From Auanema rhodensis (taxonomy: Eukaryota > Nematoda > Chromadorea > Rhabditida > Rhabditidae): a stretch of 64,000 bases of DNA. This document shows, in pieces, positions 1 to 11,611 of this stretch. Below the pieces are notes generated by a model. That model was not told the origin of the DNA, made no database searches, and was given only the letters and a program-made list of their open reading frames with translations. Positions within the stretch are counted from its first letter, which is position 1. Each line of letters starts with the position of its first letter. Location: the NCBI GenBank assembly GCA_964057225.1, contig OZ059895.1, forward strand, positions 2,914,001 to 2,978,000, written 5' to 3'. The position numbers and the translations under genes were made by a program.

Positions 1-200
1 TCATATGTTGAACACTATGTTGGAAAGATTTTAATTCAGATTTTCTAACTTTTATTCAGTTTGTTTTTTAAACTTTGATTAAGAACTTTGATTTTCGTAC
101 ACCCATAAATTATACGCAGCACAGGTTACCCTTAAATAATGAACTGACCGACTAATCAGACATGGATCTTTCCTAGTTCTGTTGCTTGAATGGATGTTTT

Positions 201-210
201 CCTACGTAGG
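201..210. other. Perfect 10 bp palindrome in the monomer (CCTACGTAGG)
   Basis: CCTACGTAGG is its own reverse complement. It is present in nearly every monomer, short ones included. Exceptions seen are CCTACGAAGG near 55621, 56213, 58276, 60339 and 62107, all in the tail that precedes a D monomer in the right-hand zone, and CCTACGTAGT near 13798. No binding protein can be assigned from sequence. Confidence 0.8.
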
Positions 211-242
211 CTAGTAAAACATGCCCTTCAAAGCATCAGAAC

Positions 243-254
243 ATGTGATCACAT
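243..254. other. Perfect 12 bp palindrome in the monomer (ATGTGATCACAT)
   Basis: ATGTGATCACAT is self-complementary. Its centre lies 43 bp from the centre of the 10 bp palindrome. A common variant, GTGACCACAT, breaks the symmetry with one T-to-C change. It is inherited by particular monomers, for example the first S of each S-S pair and the tail of the E monomers near 7487, 15821, 20072 and 26214. Confidence 0.8.
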
Positions 255-270
255 TCCAATATTTTTGTAT

Positions 271-287
271 CTATCTTGTAAAGATAG
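271..287. other. 7 bp stem, 3 nt loop inverted repeat at the monomer end
   Basis: CTATCTT-GTA-AAGATAG can form a 7 bp hairpin. It ends just before the GTAAT at which the short monomers are joined, so it is kept in all S copies. The copy directly before each H monomer reads AAGATTG, which breaks one stem pair. One copy near 39333 has a changed loop (CTA). It is not a bacterial-type terminator: the stem is weak and AT-rich and no transcription unit is present. Confidence 0.75.
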
Positions 288-585
288 TAATATATCATAT
301 GTTGAACACTATGTTGGAAAGATTTTAATTCAGATTTTCTAACTTTTATTCAGTTTGTTTTTTAAACTTTGATTAAGAACTTTGATTTTTGTACACCCAT
401 AAATTATACGCAGCACAGGTTACCCTTGAATAATGAACTGACCGACTAATCAGACATGGATCTTTCCTAGTTCTGTTGCTTGAATGGATGTTTTCCTACG
501 TAGGCTAGTAAAACATGCCCTTCAAAGCATCAGAACATGTGATCACATTCCAATTTTTTTGTATCTATCTTGTAAAGATAGTAAT

Positions 586-794
586 AAACTTTGATTTTTG
601 TACACCCATAAATTATACGCAGCACCGGTTACCCTTAAATAATGAACTGACCGACTAATCAGACATGGATCTTTCCTAGTTCTGTTGCTTGAATGGATGT
701 TTTCCTACGTAGGCTAGTAAAACATGCCCTTCAAAGCATCAGAACATGTGATCACATTCCAATATTTTTGTATCTATCTTGTAAAGATAGTAAT
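586..794 (+). repeat. Short monomer S, 209 bp, 85 bp internal deletion (type example for 38 copies)
   Basis: GATAGTAATA is joined directly to AACTTTGATTTTTG, removing 85 bp that run from TATCATATG to the first copy of the AACTTTGATTAAG direct repeat. All 38 copies have the same junction. Unpaired S monomers start near 586, 1090, 3069, 4753, 6437, 8416, 8920, 10604, 11403, 13087, 14771, 17337, 18136, 20705, 22386, 23479, 24278, 26847, 28528, 29032, 29536, 31512, 32016 and 39138. The other 14 form seven S-S pairs listed separately. The copies near 586, 8416 and 10604 share the rare variant CACCGG. The class-defining region and the CENP-B-box-like stretch are lost; the three dyads are kept. Confidence 0.93.
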
Positions 795-3277
795 ATATCA
801 TATGTTGAACACTATGTTGGAAAGATTTTAATTCAGATTTTTTCAACTTTCACTCAGTTTGTTTTCTAAACTTTGATTAAGAACCTTGAGTTTTGTACAC
901 CCATAAATTATACGCAGCACAGGTTACCCTTAAATAATGAACTGACCGACTAATCAGACATGGATCTTTCCAAGTTCTGTTGCTTGAACGGATGTTTTCC
1001 TACGTAGGCTAGTAAAACATGCCCTTCAAAGCATCAGAACATGTGATCACATTCCAATTTTTTTGTATCTATCTTGTAAAGATAGTAATAAACTTTGATT
1101 TTTGTACACCCATAAATTATACGCAGCACAGGTTACCCTTAAATAATGAACTGACCGACTAATCAGACATGGATCTTTCCAAGTTCTGTTGCTTGAACGG
1201 ATGTTTTCCTACGTAGGCTAGTAAAACATGCCCTTCAAAGCATCAGAACATGTGATCACATTTCAATTTTTTTGTATCTATCTTGTAAAGATAGTAATAT
1301 ATCATATGTTGAACACTATGTTGGAAAGATTTTAATTCAGATTTTTTCAACTTTCACTCAGTTTGTTTTCTAAACTTTGATTAAGAACCTTGTTGTTTGT
1401 ACACCCATAAAATATACGCAGCACAGGTTACCCTTAAATAATGAACTGACCGTCTAATCAGACATGGATCTTCCCAAGTTCTGTTGCTTGAATGGATGTT
1501 TTCCTACGTAGGCTAGTAAAACATGCCCTTCAAAGCATCAGAACATGTGATCACATTCCAATTTTTTTGTATCTATCTTGTAAAGATAGTAATATATCAT
1601 ATGTTGAACACTATGTTGGAAAGATTTTAATTCGGTTTTTTTTCAACTTTCACTCAGTTTGTTTTCTTAACTTTGATTAAGAACCTTGAGTTTTGTACAC
1701 CCATAAATTATACGCAGCACAGGTTACCCTTAAATAATGAACTGACCGACTAATCAGACATGGATCTTTCCTAGTTCTGTTGCTTGAATGGATGTTTTCC
1801 TACGTAGGCTAGTAAAACATGCCCTTCAAAGCATCAGAACATGTGATCACATTCCAATATTTTTGTATCTATCTTGTAAAGATAGTAATATATCATATGT
1901 TGAACACTATGTTGGAAAGATTTTAATTCAGATTTTTTCAACTTTCACTCAGTTTGTTTTCTAAACTTTGATTAAGAACCTTGAGTTTTGTACACCCATG
2001 AATATTACGCAGCACAGGTTACCCTTAAATAATGAACTGACCGACTAATCAGACATGGATCTTTCCTAGTTCTGTTGCTTGAATGGATGTTTTCCTACGT
2101 AGGCTAGTAAAACATGCCCTTCAAAGCATCAGAACATGTGATCACATTCCAATTTTTTTGTATCTATCTTGTAAAGATAGTAATTATATCATATGTTGAA
2201 CACTATGTTGGAAAGATTTTAATTCAGATTTTCTAACTTTTATTCAGTTTGTTTTTTAAACTTTGATTAAGAACTTTGATTTTCGTACACCCATAAATTA
2301 TACGCAGCACAGGTTACCCTTAAATAATGAACTGACCGACTAATCAGACATGGATCTTTCCTAGTTCTGTTGCTTGAATGGATGTTTTCCTACGTAGGCT
2401 AGTAAAACATGCCCTTCAAAGCATCAGAACATGTGATCACATTCCAATATTTTTGTATCTATCTTGTAAAGATAGTAATATATCATATGTTGAACACTAT
2501 GTTGGAAAGATTTTAATTCAGATTTTCTAACTTTTATTCAGTTTGTTTTTTAAATTTTGATTCAGAACTTTGATTTTTGTACACCCATAAATTATACGCA
2601 GCACAGGTTACCCTTGAATAATGAACTGACCGACTAATCAGACATGGATCTTTCCTAGTTCTGTTGCTTGAATGGATGTTTTCCTACGTAGGCTAGTAAA
2701 ACATGCCCTTCAAAGCATCAGAACATGTGATCACATTCCAATATTTTTGTATCTATCTTGTAAAGATAGTAATATATCATATGTTGAACACTATGTTGGA
2801 AAGATTTTAATTCAGATTTTTTCAACTTTCACTCAGTTTGTTTTCTAAACTTTGATTAAGAACCTTGAGTTTTGTACACCCATAAATTATACGCAGCACA
2901 GGTTACCCTTAAATAATGAACTGACCGACTAATCAGACATGGATCTTTCCAAGTTCTGTTGCTTGAACGGATGTTTTCCTACGTAGGCTAGTAAAACATG
3001 CCCTTCAAAGCATCAGAACATGTGATCACATTCCAATTTTTTTGTATCTATCTTGTAAAGATAGTAATAAACTTTGATTTTTGTACACCCATAAATTATA
3101 CGCAGCACAGGTTACCCTTAAATAATGAACTGACCGACTAATCAGACATGGATCTTTCCAAGTTCTGTTGCTTGAACGGATGTTTTCCTACGTAGGCTAG
3201 TAAAACATGCCCTTCAAAGCATCAGAACATGTGATCACATTTCAATTTTTTTGTATCTATCTTGTAAAGATAGTAAT

Positions 3278-4961
3278 ATATCATATGTTGAACACTATGT
3301 TGGAAAGATTTTAATTCAGATTTTTTCAACTTTCACTCAGTTTGTTTTCTAAACTTTGATTAAGAACCTTGTTGTTTGTACACCCATAAAATATACGCAG
3401 CACAGGTTACCCTTAAATAATGAACTGACCGTCTAATCAGACATGGATCTTCCCAAGTTCTGTTGCTTGAATGGATGTTTTCCTACGTAGGCTAGTAAAA
3501 CATGCCCTTCAAAGCATCAGAACATGTGATCACATTCCAATTTTTTTGTATCTATCTTGTAAAGATAGTAATATATCATATGTTGAACACTATGTTGGAA
3601 AGATTTTAATTCGGTTTTTTTTCAACTTTCACTCAGTTTGTTTTCTTAACTTTGATTAAGAACCTTGAGTTTTGTACACCCATAAATTATACGCAGCACA
3701 GGTTACCCTTAAATAATGAACTGACCGACTAATCAGACATGGATCTTTCCTAGTTCTGTTGCTTGAATGGATGTTTTCCTACGTAGGCTAGTAAAACATG
3801 CCCTTCAAAGCATCAGAACATGTGATCACATTCCAATATTTTTGTATCTATCTTGTAAAGATAGTAATATATCATATGTTGAACACTATGTTGGAAAGAT
3901 TTTAATTCAGATTTTTTCAACTTTCACTCAGTTTGTTTTCTAAACTTTGATTAAGAACCTTGAGTTTTGTACACCCATGAATTATACGCAGCACAGGTTA
4001 CCCTTAAATAATGAACTGACCGACTAATCAGACATGGATCTTTCCTAGTTCTGTTGCTTGAATGGATGTTTTCCTACGTAGGCTAGTAAAACATGCCCTT
4101 CAAAGCATCAGAACATGTGATCACATTCCAATTTTTTTGTATCTATCTTGTAAAGATAGTAATTATATCATATGTTGAACACTATGTTGGAAAGATTTTA
4201 ATTCAGATTTTCTAACTTTTATTCAGTTTGTTTTTTAAACTTTGATTAAGAACTTTGAATTTCGTACACCCATAAATTATACGCAGCACAGGTTACCCTT
4301 AAATAATGAACTGACCGACTAATCAGACATGGATCTTTCCTAGTTCTGTTGCTTGAATGGATGTTTTCCTACGTAGGCTAGTAAAACATGCCCTTCAAAG
4401 CATCAGAACATGTGATCACATTCCAATATTTTTGTATCTATCTTGTAAAGATAGTAATATATCATATGTTGAACACTATGTTGGAAAGATTTTAATTCAG
4501 ATTTTCTAACTTTTATTCAGTTTGTTTTTTAAATTTTGATTCAGAACTTTGATTTTTGTACACCCATAAATTATACGCAGCACAGGTTACCCTTGAATAA
4601 TGAACTGACCGACTAATCAGACATGGATCTTTCCTAGTTCTGTTGCTTGAATGGATGTTTTCCTACGTAGGCTAGTAAAACATGCCCTTCAAAGCATCAG
4701 AACATGTGATCACATTCCAATTTTTTTGTATCTATCTTGTAAAGATAGTAATAAACTTTGATTTTTGTACACCCATAAATTATACGCAGCACAGGTTACC
4801 CTTAAATAATGAACTGACCGACTAATCAGACATGGATCTTTCCAAGTTCTGTTGCTTGAACGGATGTTTTCCTACGTAGGCTAGTAAAACATGCCCTTCA
4901 AAGCATCAGAACATGTGATCACATTTCAATTTTTTTGTATCTATCTTGTAAAGATAGTAAT
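3278..4961 (+). repeat. HOR copy C-D-B-A'-A-S, 1684 bp
   Basis: Six-monomer unit of five full monomers plus one short. The A member carries AAATTTTGATTCAG, shared only with the A monomer at 2480. Confidence 0.9.
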
Positions 4962-6645
4962 ATATCATATGTTGAACACTATGTTGGAAAGATTTTAATT
5001 CAGATTTTTTCAACTTTCACTCAGTTTGTTTTCTAAACTTTGATTAAGAACCTTGTTGTTTGTACACCCATAAAATATACGCAGCACAGGTTACCCTTAA
5101 ATAATGAACTGACCGTCTAATCAGACATGGATCTTCCCAAGTTCTGTTGCTTGAATGGATGTTTTCCTACGTAGGCTAGTAAAACATGCCCTTCAAAGCA
5201 TCAGAACATGTGATCACATTCCAATTTTTTTGTATCTATCTTGTAAAGATAGTAATATATCATATGTTGAACACTATGTTGGAAAGATTTTAATTCGGTT
5301 TTTTTTCAACTTTCACTCAGTTTGTTTTCTTAACTTTGATTAAGAACCTTGAGTTTTGTACACCCATAAATTATACGCAGCACAGGTTACCCTTAAATAA
5401 TGAACTGACCGACTAATCAGACATGGATCTTTCCTAGTTCTGTTGCTTGAATGGATGTTTTCCTACGTAGGCTAGTAAAACATGCCCTTCAAAGCATCAG
5501 AACATGTGATCACATTCCAATTTTTTTGTATCTATCTTGTAAAGATAGTAATATATCATATGTTGAACACTATGTTGGAAAGATTTTAATTCAGATTTTT
5601 TCAACTTTCACTCAGTTTGTTTTCTAAACTTTGATTAAGAACCTTGAGTTTTGTACACCTATGAATTATACGCAGCACAGGTTACCCTTAAATAATGAAC
5701 TGACCGACTAATCAGACATGGATCTTTCCTAGTTCTGTTGCTTGAATGGATGTTTTCCTACGTAGGCTAGTAAAACATGCCCTTCAAAGCATCAGAACAT
5801 GTGATCACATTCCAATTTTTTTGTATCTATCTTGTAAAGATAGTAATTATATCATATGTTGAACACTATGTTGGAAAGATTTTAATTCAGATTTTCTAAC
5901 TTTTATTCAGTTTGTTTTTTAAATTTTGATTAAGAACTTTGATTTTCGTACACCCATAAATTATACGCAGCACAGGTTACCCTTAAATAATGAACTGACC
6001 GACTAATCAGACATGGATCTTTCCTAGTTCTGTTGCTTGAATGGATGTTTTCCTACGTAGGCTAGTAAAACATGCCCTTCAAAGCATCAGAACATGTGAT
6101 CACATTCCAATTTTTTTGTATCTATCTTGTAAAGATAGTAATATATCATATGTTGAACACTATGTTGGAAAGATTTTAATTCAGATTTTCTAACTTTTAT
6201 TCAGTTTGTTTTTTAAACTTTGATTAAGAACTTTGATTTTTGTACACCCATAAATTATACGCAGCACAGGTTACCCTTGAATAATGAACTGACCGACTAA
6301 TCAGACATGGATCTTTCCTAGTTCTGTTGCTTGAATGGATGTTTTCCTACGTAGGCTAGTAAAACAAGCCCTTCAAAGCATCAGAACATGTGATCACATT
6401 CCAATTTTTTTGTATCTATCTTGTAAAGATAGTAATAAACTTTGATTTTTGTACACCCATAAATTATACGCAGCACAGGTTACCCTTAAATAATGAACTG
6501 ACCGACTAATCAGACATGGATCTTTCCAAGTTCTGTTGCTTGAACGGATGTTTTCCTACGTAGGCTAGTAAAACATGCCCTTCAAAGCATCAGAACATGT
6601 GATCACATTTCAATTTTTTTGTATCTATCTTGTAAAGATAGTAAT
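4962..6645 (+). repeat. HOR copy C-D-B-A'-A-S, 1684 bp
   Basis: Directly follows the previous copy in exact register. The B member carries the rare variant CACCTATGAAT near 5656, found again at the matching place near 13990. The A' member has AAATTTTGAT. Confidence 0.9.
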
Positions 6646-9128
6646 ATATCATATGTTGAACACTATGTTGGAAAGATTTTAATTCAGATTTTTTCAACTT
6701 TCACTCAGTTTGTTTTCTAAACTTTGATTAAGAACCTTGTTGTTTGTACACCCATAAAATATACGCAGCACAGGTTACCCTTAAATAATGAACTGACCGT
6801 CTAATCAGACATGGATCTTCCCAAGTTCTGTTGCTTGAATGGATGTTTTCCTACGTAGGCTAGTAAAACATGCCCTTCAAAGCATCAGAACATGTGATCA
6901 CATTCCAATTTTTTTGTATCTATCTTGTAAAGATAGTAATATATCATATGTTGAACACTATGTTGGAAAGATTTTAATTCGGTTTTTTTTCAACTTTCAC
7001 TCAGTTTGTTTTCTTAACTTTGATTAAGAACCTTGAGTTTTGTACACCCATAAATTATACGCAGCACAGGTTACCCTTAAATAATGAACTGACCGACTAA
7101 TCAGACATGGATCTTTCCTAGTTCTGTTGCTTGAATGGATGTTTTCCTACGTAGGCTAGTAAAACATGCCCTTCAAAGCATCAGAACATGTGATCACATT
7201 CCAATTTTTTTGTATCTATCTTGTAAAGATAGTAATATATCATATGTTGAACACTATGTTGGAAAGATTTTAATTCAGATTTACGAACTTTCACTCAGTT
7301 TGTTTTTTAAACTTTGATTGAGAACTTTGATTTTTGTACACCCATAAATTATACGCAGCACAGGTTACCCTTAAATAATGAACTGACCGACTAATCAGAC
7401 ATGGATCTTTCCAAGTTCTGTTGCTTGAATGGATGTTTTCCTACGTAGGCTAGTAGAACATGCCATTCAAAGCATCAGAACATGTGACCACATTCCAATT
7501 TTTTTGTATCTATCTTGTAAAGATAGTAATATATCATATGTTGAACACTATGTTGGAAAGATTTTAATTCAGATTTTCTAACTTTTATTCAGTTTGTTTT
7601 TTAAACTTTGATTAAGAACTTTGATTTTTGTACACCCATAAATTATACGCAGCACAGGTTACCCTTAAATAATGAACTGACCGACTAATCAGACATGGAT
7701 CTTTCCTAGTTCTGTTGCTTGAATGGTTGTTTTCCTACGTAGGCTAGTAAAACATGCCCTTCAAAGCATCAGAACATGTGACCACATTCCAATTTTTTTG
7801 TATCTATCTTGTAAAGATAGTAATATATCATATGTTGAACACTATGTTGGAAAGATTTTAATTCGGTTTTTTTTCAACTTTCACTCAGTTTGTTTTCTTA
7901 ACTTTGATTAAGAACCTTGAGTTTTGTACACCCATAAATTATACGCAGCACAGGTTACCCTTAAATAATGAACTGACCGACTAATCAGACATGGATCTTT
8001 CCTAGTTCTGTTGCTTGAATGGATGTTTTCCTACGTAGGCTAGTAAAACATGCCCTTCAAAGCATCAGAACATGTGATCACATTCCAATTTTTTTGTATC
8101 TATCTTGTAAAGATAGTAATTATATCATATGTTGAACACTATGTTGGAAAGATTTTAATTCAGATTTTCTAACTTTTATTCAGTTTGTTTTTTAAACTTT
8201 GATTAAGAACTTTGATTTTTGTACACCCATAAATTATACGCAGCACAGGTTACCCTTGAATAATGAACTGACCGACTAATCAGACATGGATCTTTCCTAG
8301 TTCTGTTGCTTGAATGGATGTTTTCCTACGTAGGCTAGTAAAACATGCCCTTCAAAGCATCAGAACATGTGATCACATTCCAATTTTTTTGTATCTATCT
8401 TGTAAAGATAGTAATAAACTTTGATTTTTGTACACCCATAAATTATACGCAGCACCGGTTACCCTTAAATAATGAACTGACCGACTAATCAGACATGGAT
8501 CTTTCCTAGTTCTGTTGCTTGAATGGATGTTTTCCTACGTAGGCTAGTAAAACATGCCCTTCAAAGCATCAGAACATGTGATCACATTCCAATATTTTTG
8601 TATCTATCTTGTAAAGATAGTAATATATCATATGTTGAACACTATGTTGGAAAGATTTTAATTCAGATTTTTTCAACTTTCACTCAGTTTGTTTTCTAAA
8701 CTTTGATTAAGAACCTTGAGTTTTGTACACCCATAAATTATACGCAGCACAGGTTACCCTTAAATAATGAACTGACCGACTAATCAGACATGGATCTTTC
8801 CAAGTTCTGTTGCTTGAACGGATGTTTTCCTACGTAGGCTAGTAAAACATGCCCTTCAAAGCATCAGAACATGTGATCACATTCCAATTTTTTTGTATCT
8901 ATCTTGTAAAGATAGTAATAAACTTTGATTTTTGTACACCCATAAATTATACGCAGCACAGGTTACCCTTAAATAATGAACTGACCGACTAATCAGACAT
9001 GGATCTTTCCAAGTTCTGTTGCTTGAACGGATGTTTTCCTACGTAGGCTAGTAAAACATGCCCTTCAAAGCATCAGAACATGTGATCACATTTCAATTTT
9101 TTTGTATCTATCTTGTAAAGATAGTAAT
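6646..9128 (+). repeat. Rearranged HOR, C-D-E-A-D-A'-S-B-S
   Basis: Starts as the HOR (C-D) and then switches to E-A-D-A'. The tail of the E monomer (about 7440-7490) has three linked variants, GTAGAAC, CCATTC and GACCAC, which also follow E near 15786, 20038 and 26180. Two S monomers at 8416 and 8920 flank a B. Confidence 0.85.
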
Positions 9129-10812
9129 ATATCATATGTTGAACACTATGTTGGAAAGATTTTAATTCAGATTTTTTCAACTTTCACTCAGTTTGTTTTC
9201 TAAACTTTGATTAAGAACCTTGTTGTTTGTACACCCATAAAATATACGCAGCACAGGTTACCCTTAAATAATGAACTGACCGTCTAATCAGACATGGATC
9301 TTCCCAAGTTCTGTTGCTTGAATGGATGTTTTCCTACGTAGGCTAGTAAAACATGCCCTTCAAAGCATCAGAACATGTGATCACATTCCAATTTTTTTGT
9401 ATCTATCTTGTAAAGATAGTAATATATCATATGTTGAACACTATGTTGGAAAGATTTTAATTCGGTTTTTTTTCAACTTTCACTCAGTTTGTTTTCTTAA
9501 CTTTGATTAAGAACCTTGAGTTTTGTACACCCATAAATTATACGCAGCACAGGTTACCCTTAAATAATGAACTGACCGACTAATCAGACATGGATCTTTC
9601 CTAGTTCTGTTGCTTGAATGGATGTTTTCCTACGTAGGCTAGTAAAACATGCCCTTCAAAGCATCAGAACATGTGATCACATTCCAATATTTTTGTATCT
9701 ATCTTGTAAAGATAGTAATATATCATATGTTGAACACTATGTTGGAAAGATTTTAATTCAGATTTTTTCAACTTTCACTCAGTTTGTTTTCTAAACTTTG
9801 ATTGAGAACCTTGAGTTTTGTACACCCATGAATTATACGCAGCACAGGTTACCCTTAAATAATGAACTGACCGACTAATCAGACATGGATCTTTCCTAGT
9901 TCTGTTGCTTGAATGGATGTTTTCCTACGTAGGCTAGTAAAACATGCCCTTCAAAGCATCAGAACATGTGATCACATTCCAATTTTTTTGTATCTATCTT
10001 GTAAAGATAGTAATTATATCATATGTTGAACACTATGTTGGAAAGATTTTAATTCAGATTTTCTAACTTTTATTCAGTTTGTTTTTTAAACTTTGATTAA
10101 GAACTTTGATTTTCGTACACCCATAAATTATACGCAGCACAGGTTACCCTTAAATAATGAACTGACCGACTAATCAGACATGGATCTTTCCTAGTTCTGT
10201 TGCTTGAATGGATGTTTTCCTACGTAGGCTAGTAAAACATGCCCTTCAAAGCATCAGAACATGTGATCACATTCCAATATTTTTGTATCTATCTTGTAAA
10301 GATAGTAATATATCATATGTTGAACACTATGTTGGAAAGATTTTAATTCAGATTTTCTAACTTTTATTCAGTTTGTTTTTTAAACTTTGATTAAGAACTT
10401 TGATTTTTGTACACCCATAAATTATACGCAGCACAGGTTACCCTTGAATAATGAACTGACCGACTAATCAGACATGGATCTTTCCTAGTTCTGTTGCTTG
10501 AATGGATGTTTTCCTACGTAGGCTAGTAAAACATGCCCTTCAAAGCATCAGAACATGTGATCACATTCCAATTTTTTTGTATCTATCTTGTAAAGATAGT
10601 AATAAACTTTGATTTTTGTACACCCATAAATTATACGCAGCACCGGTTACCCTTAAATAATGAACTGACCGACTAATCAGACATGGATCTTTCCTAGTTC
10701 TGTTGCTTGAATGGATGTTTTCCTACGTAGGCTAGTAAAACATGCCCTTCAAAGCATCAGAACATGTGATCACATTCCAATATTTTTGTATCTATCTTGT
10801 AAAGATAGTAAT
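9129..10812 (+). repeat. HOR copy C-D-B-A'-A-S, 1684 bp
   Basis: Isolated six-monomer copy, the 7830 bp-offset partner of the C at 1299. The B member has GATTGAG near 9801 and the S has CACCGG. Confidence 0.87.
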
Positions 10813-11611
10813 ATATCATATGTTGTACACTATGTTGGAAAGATTTTAATTCAGATTTTTTCAACTTTCACTCAGTTTGTTTTCTAAACTTTGATTAAGA
10901 ACCTTGAGTTTTGTACACCCATAAATTATACGCAGCACAGGTTACCCTTAAATAATGAACTGACCGACTAATCAGACATGGATCTTTCCAAGTTCTGTTG
11001 CTTGAACGGATGTTTTCCTACGTAGGCTAGTAAAACATGCCCTTCAAAGCATCAGAACATGTGATCACATTTCAATTTTTTTGTATCTATCTTGTAAAGA
11101 TAGTAATATATCATATGTTGAACACTATGTTGGAAAGATTTTAATTCAGATTTTTTCAACTTTCACTCAGTTTGTTTTCTAAACTTTGATTAAGAACCTT
11201 GTTGTTTGTACACCCATAAAATATACGCAGCACAGGTTACCCTTAAATAATGAACTGACCGTCTAATCAGACATGGATCTTCCCAAGTTCTGTTGCTTGA
11301 ATGGATGTTTTCCTACGTAGGCTAGTAAAACATGCCCTTCAAAGCATCAGAACATGTGATCACATTCCAATTTTTTTGTATCTATCTTGTAAAGATAGTA
11401 ATAAACTTTGATTTTTGTACACCCATAAATTATACGCAGCACAGGTTACCCTTAAATAATGAACTGACCGACTAATCAGACATGGATCTTTCCAAGTTCT
11501 GTTGCTTGAACGGATGTTTTCCTACGTAGGCTAGTAAAACATGCCCTTCAAAGCATCAGAACATGTGATCACATTTCAATTTTTTTGTATCTATCTTGTA
11601 AAGATAGTAAT
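10813..11611 (+). repeat. B-C-S insertion between HOR copies
   Basis: Three monomers break the HOR register. The B monomer has a private change in its first bases (TGTTGTACAC near 10823). The S at 11403 marks the left edge of the segment copied with offset 8334. Confidence 0.82.

Larger units (their letters stand above)
1..294 (+). repeat. Reference full-length monomer (class A)
   Basis: First complete monomer in the phase starting TCATATGTTG; the next copy starts at 295. A typical A monomer has about 92 G+C in 294 bp (31%) and three CpG sites, against about seven expected from its base composition. In order it holds: CATATG (2-7); a CENP-B-box-like stretch at 15-31; a T-rich variable region at 31-75 that defines the class; a 13 bp direct repeat based on AACTTTGATT (71-96); a conserved central part with GTACACCC and CAGCACAGGTTACCC; then three dyads near 201-210, 243-254 and 271-287. 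I found no internal similarity between the two 147 bp halves. Confidence 0.9.
1..3277 (+). repeat. Left edge block, A-A-S-B-S-C-D-B-A'-A-B-S
   Basis: Twelve monomers before the first clean 1684 bp HOR copy. From 1299 the order is C-D-B-A'-A-B-S, which is the six-monomer HOR with one extra B, giving a step of 1979 bp to the next C at 3278. Part of the block, 292-2479, reappears 7830 bp to the right. The B monomer near 1998 has a local swap (CATGAATATTACG) not seen in its copy near 9828. Confidence 0.85.

Noticed and set aside
121-140. Telomere-like CCCTTAA or GGTTACCC
   Set aside because: It occurs once per monomer, is not tandem, and does not match TTAGGG, TTAGG or TTTAGGG arrays.
243-254. 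Bacterial CRP-like operator, because TGTGA and TCACA half sites are present
   Set aside because: The half sites abut with no 6 bp spacer, there is no gene beside them, and the motif occurs in over 200 tandem copies of a eukaryotic-type satellite.
271-287. Intrinsic transcription terminator
   Set aside because: The stem is 7 bp and AT-rich, is not followed by a T run, and ends no transcription unit.
1-294. Monomer made of two diverged 147 bp halves
   Set aside because: Comparing the halves by eye shows no alignable similarity beyond short AT-rich words.
1492-1680. Small open reading frames (60-86 codons) repeated dozens of times as possible genes
   Set aside because: They are the same stretch of the satellite monomer; presence depends on monomer class (TAA in A, ACG for ATG in AACGG copies). 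No recognisable domain, no promoter or poly(A) context, and the frame crosses monomer boundaries.
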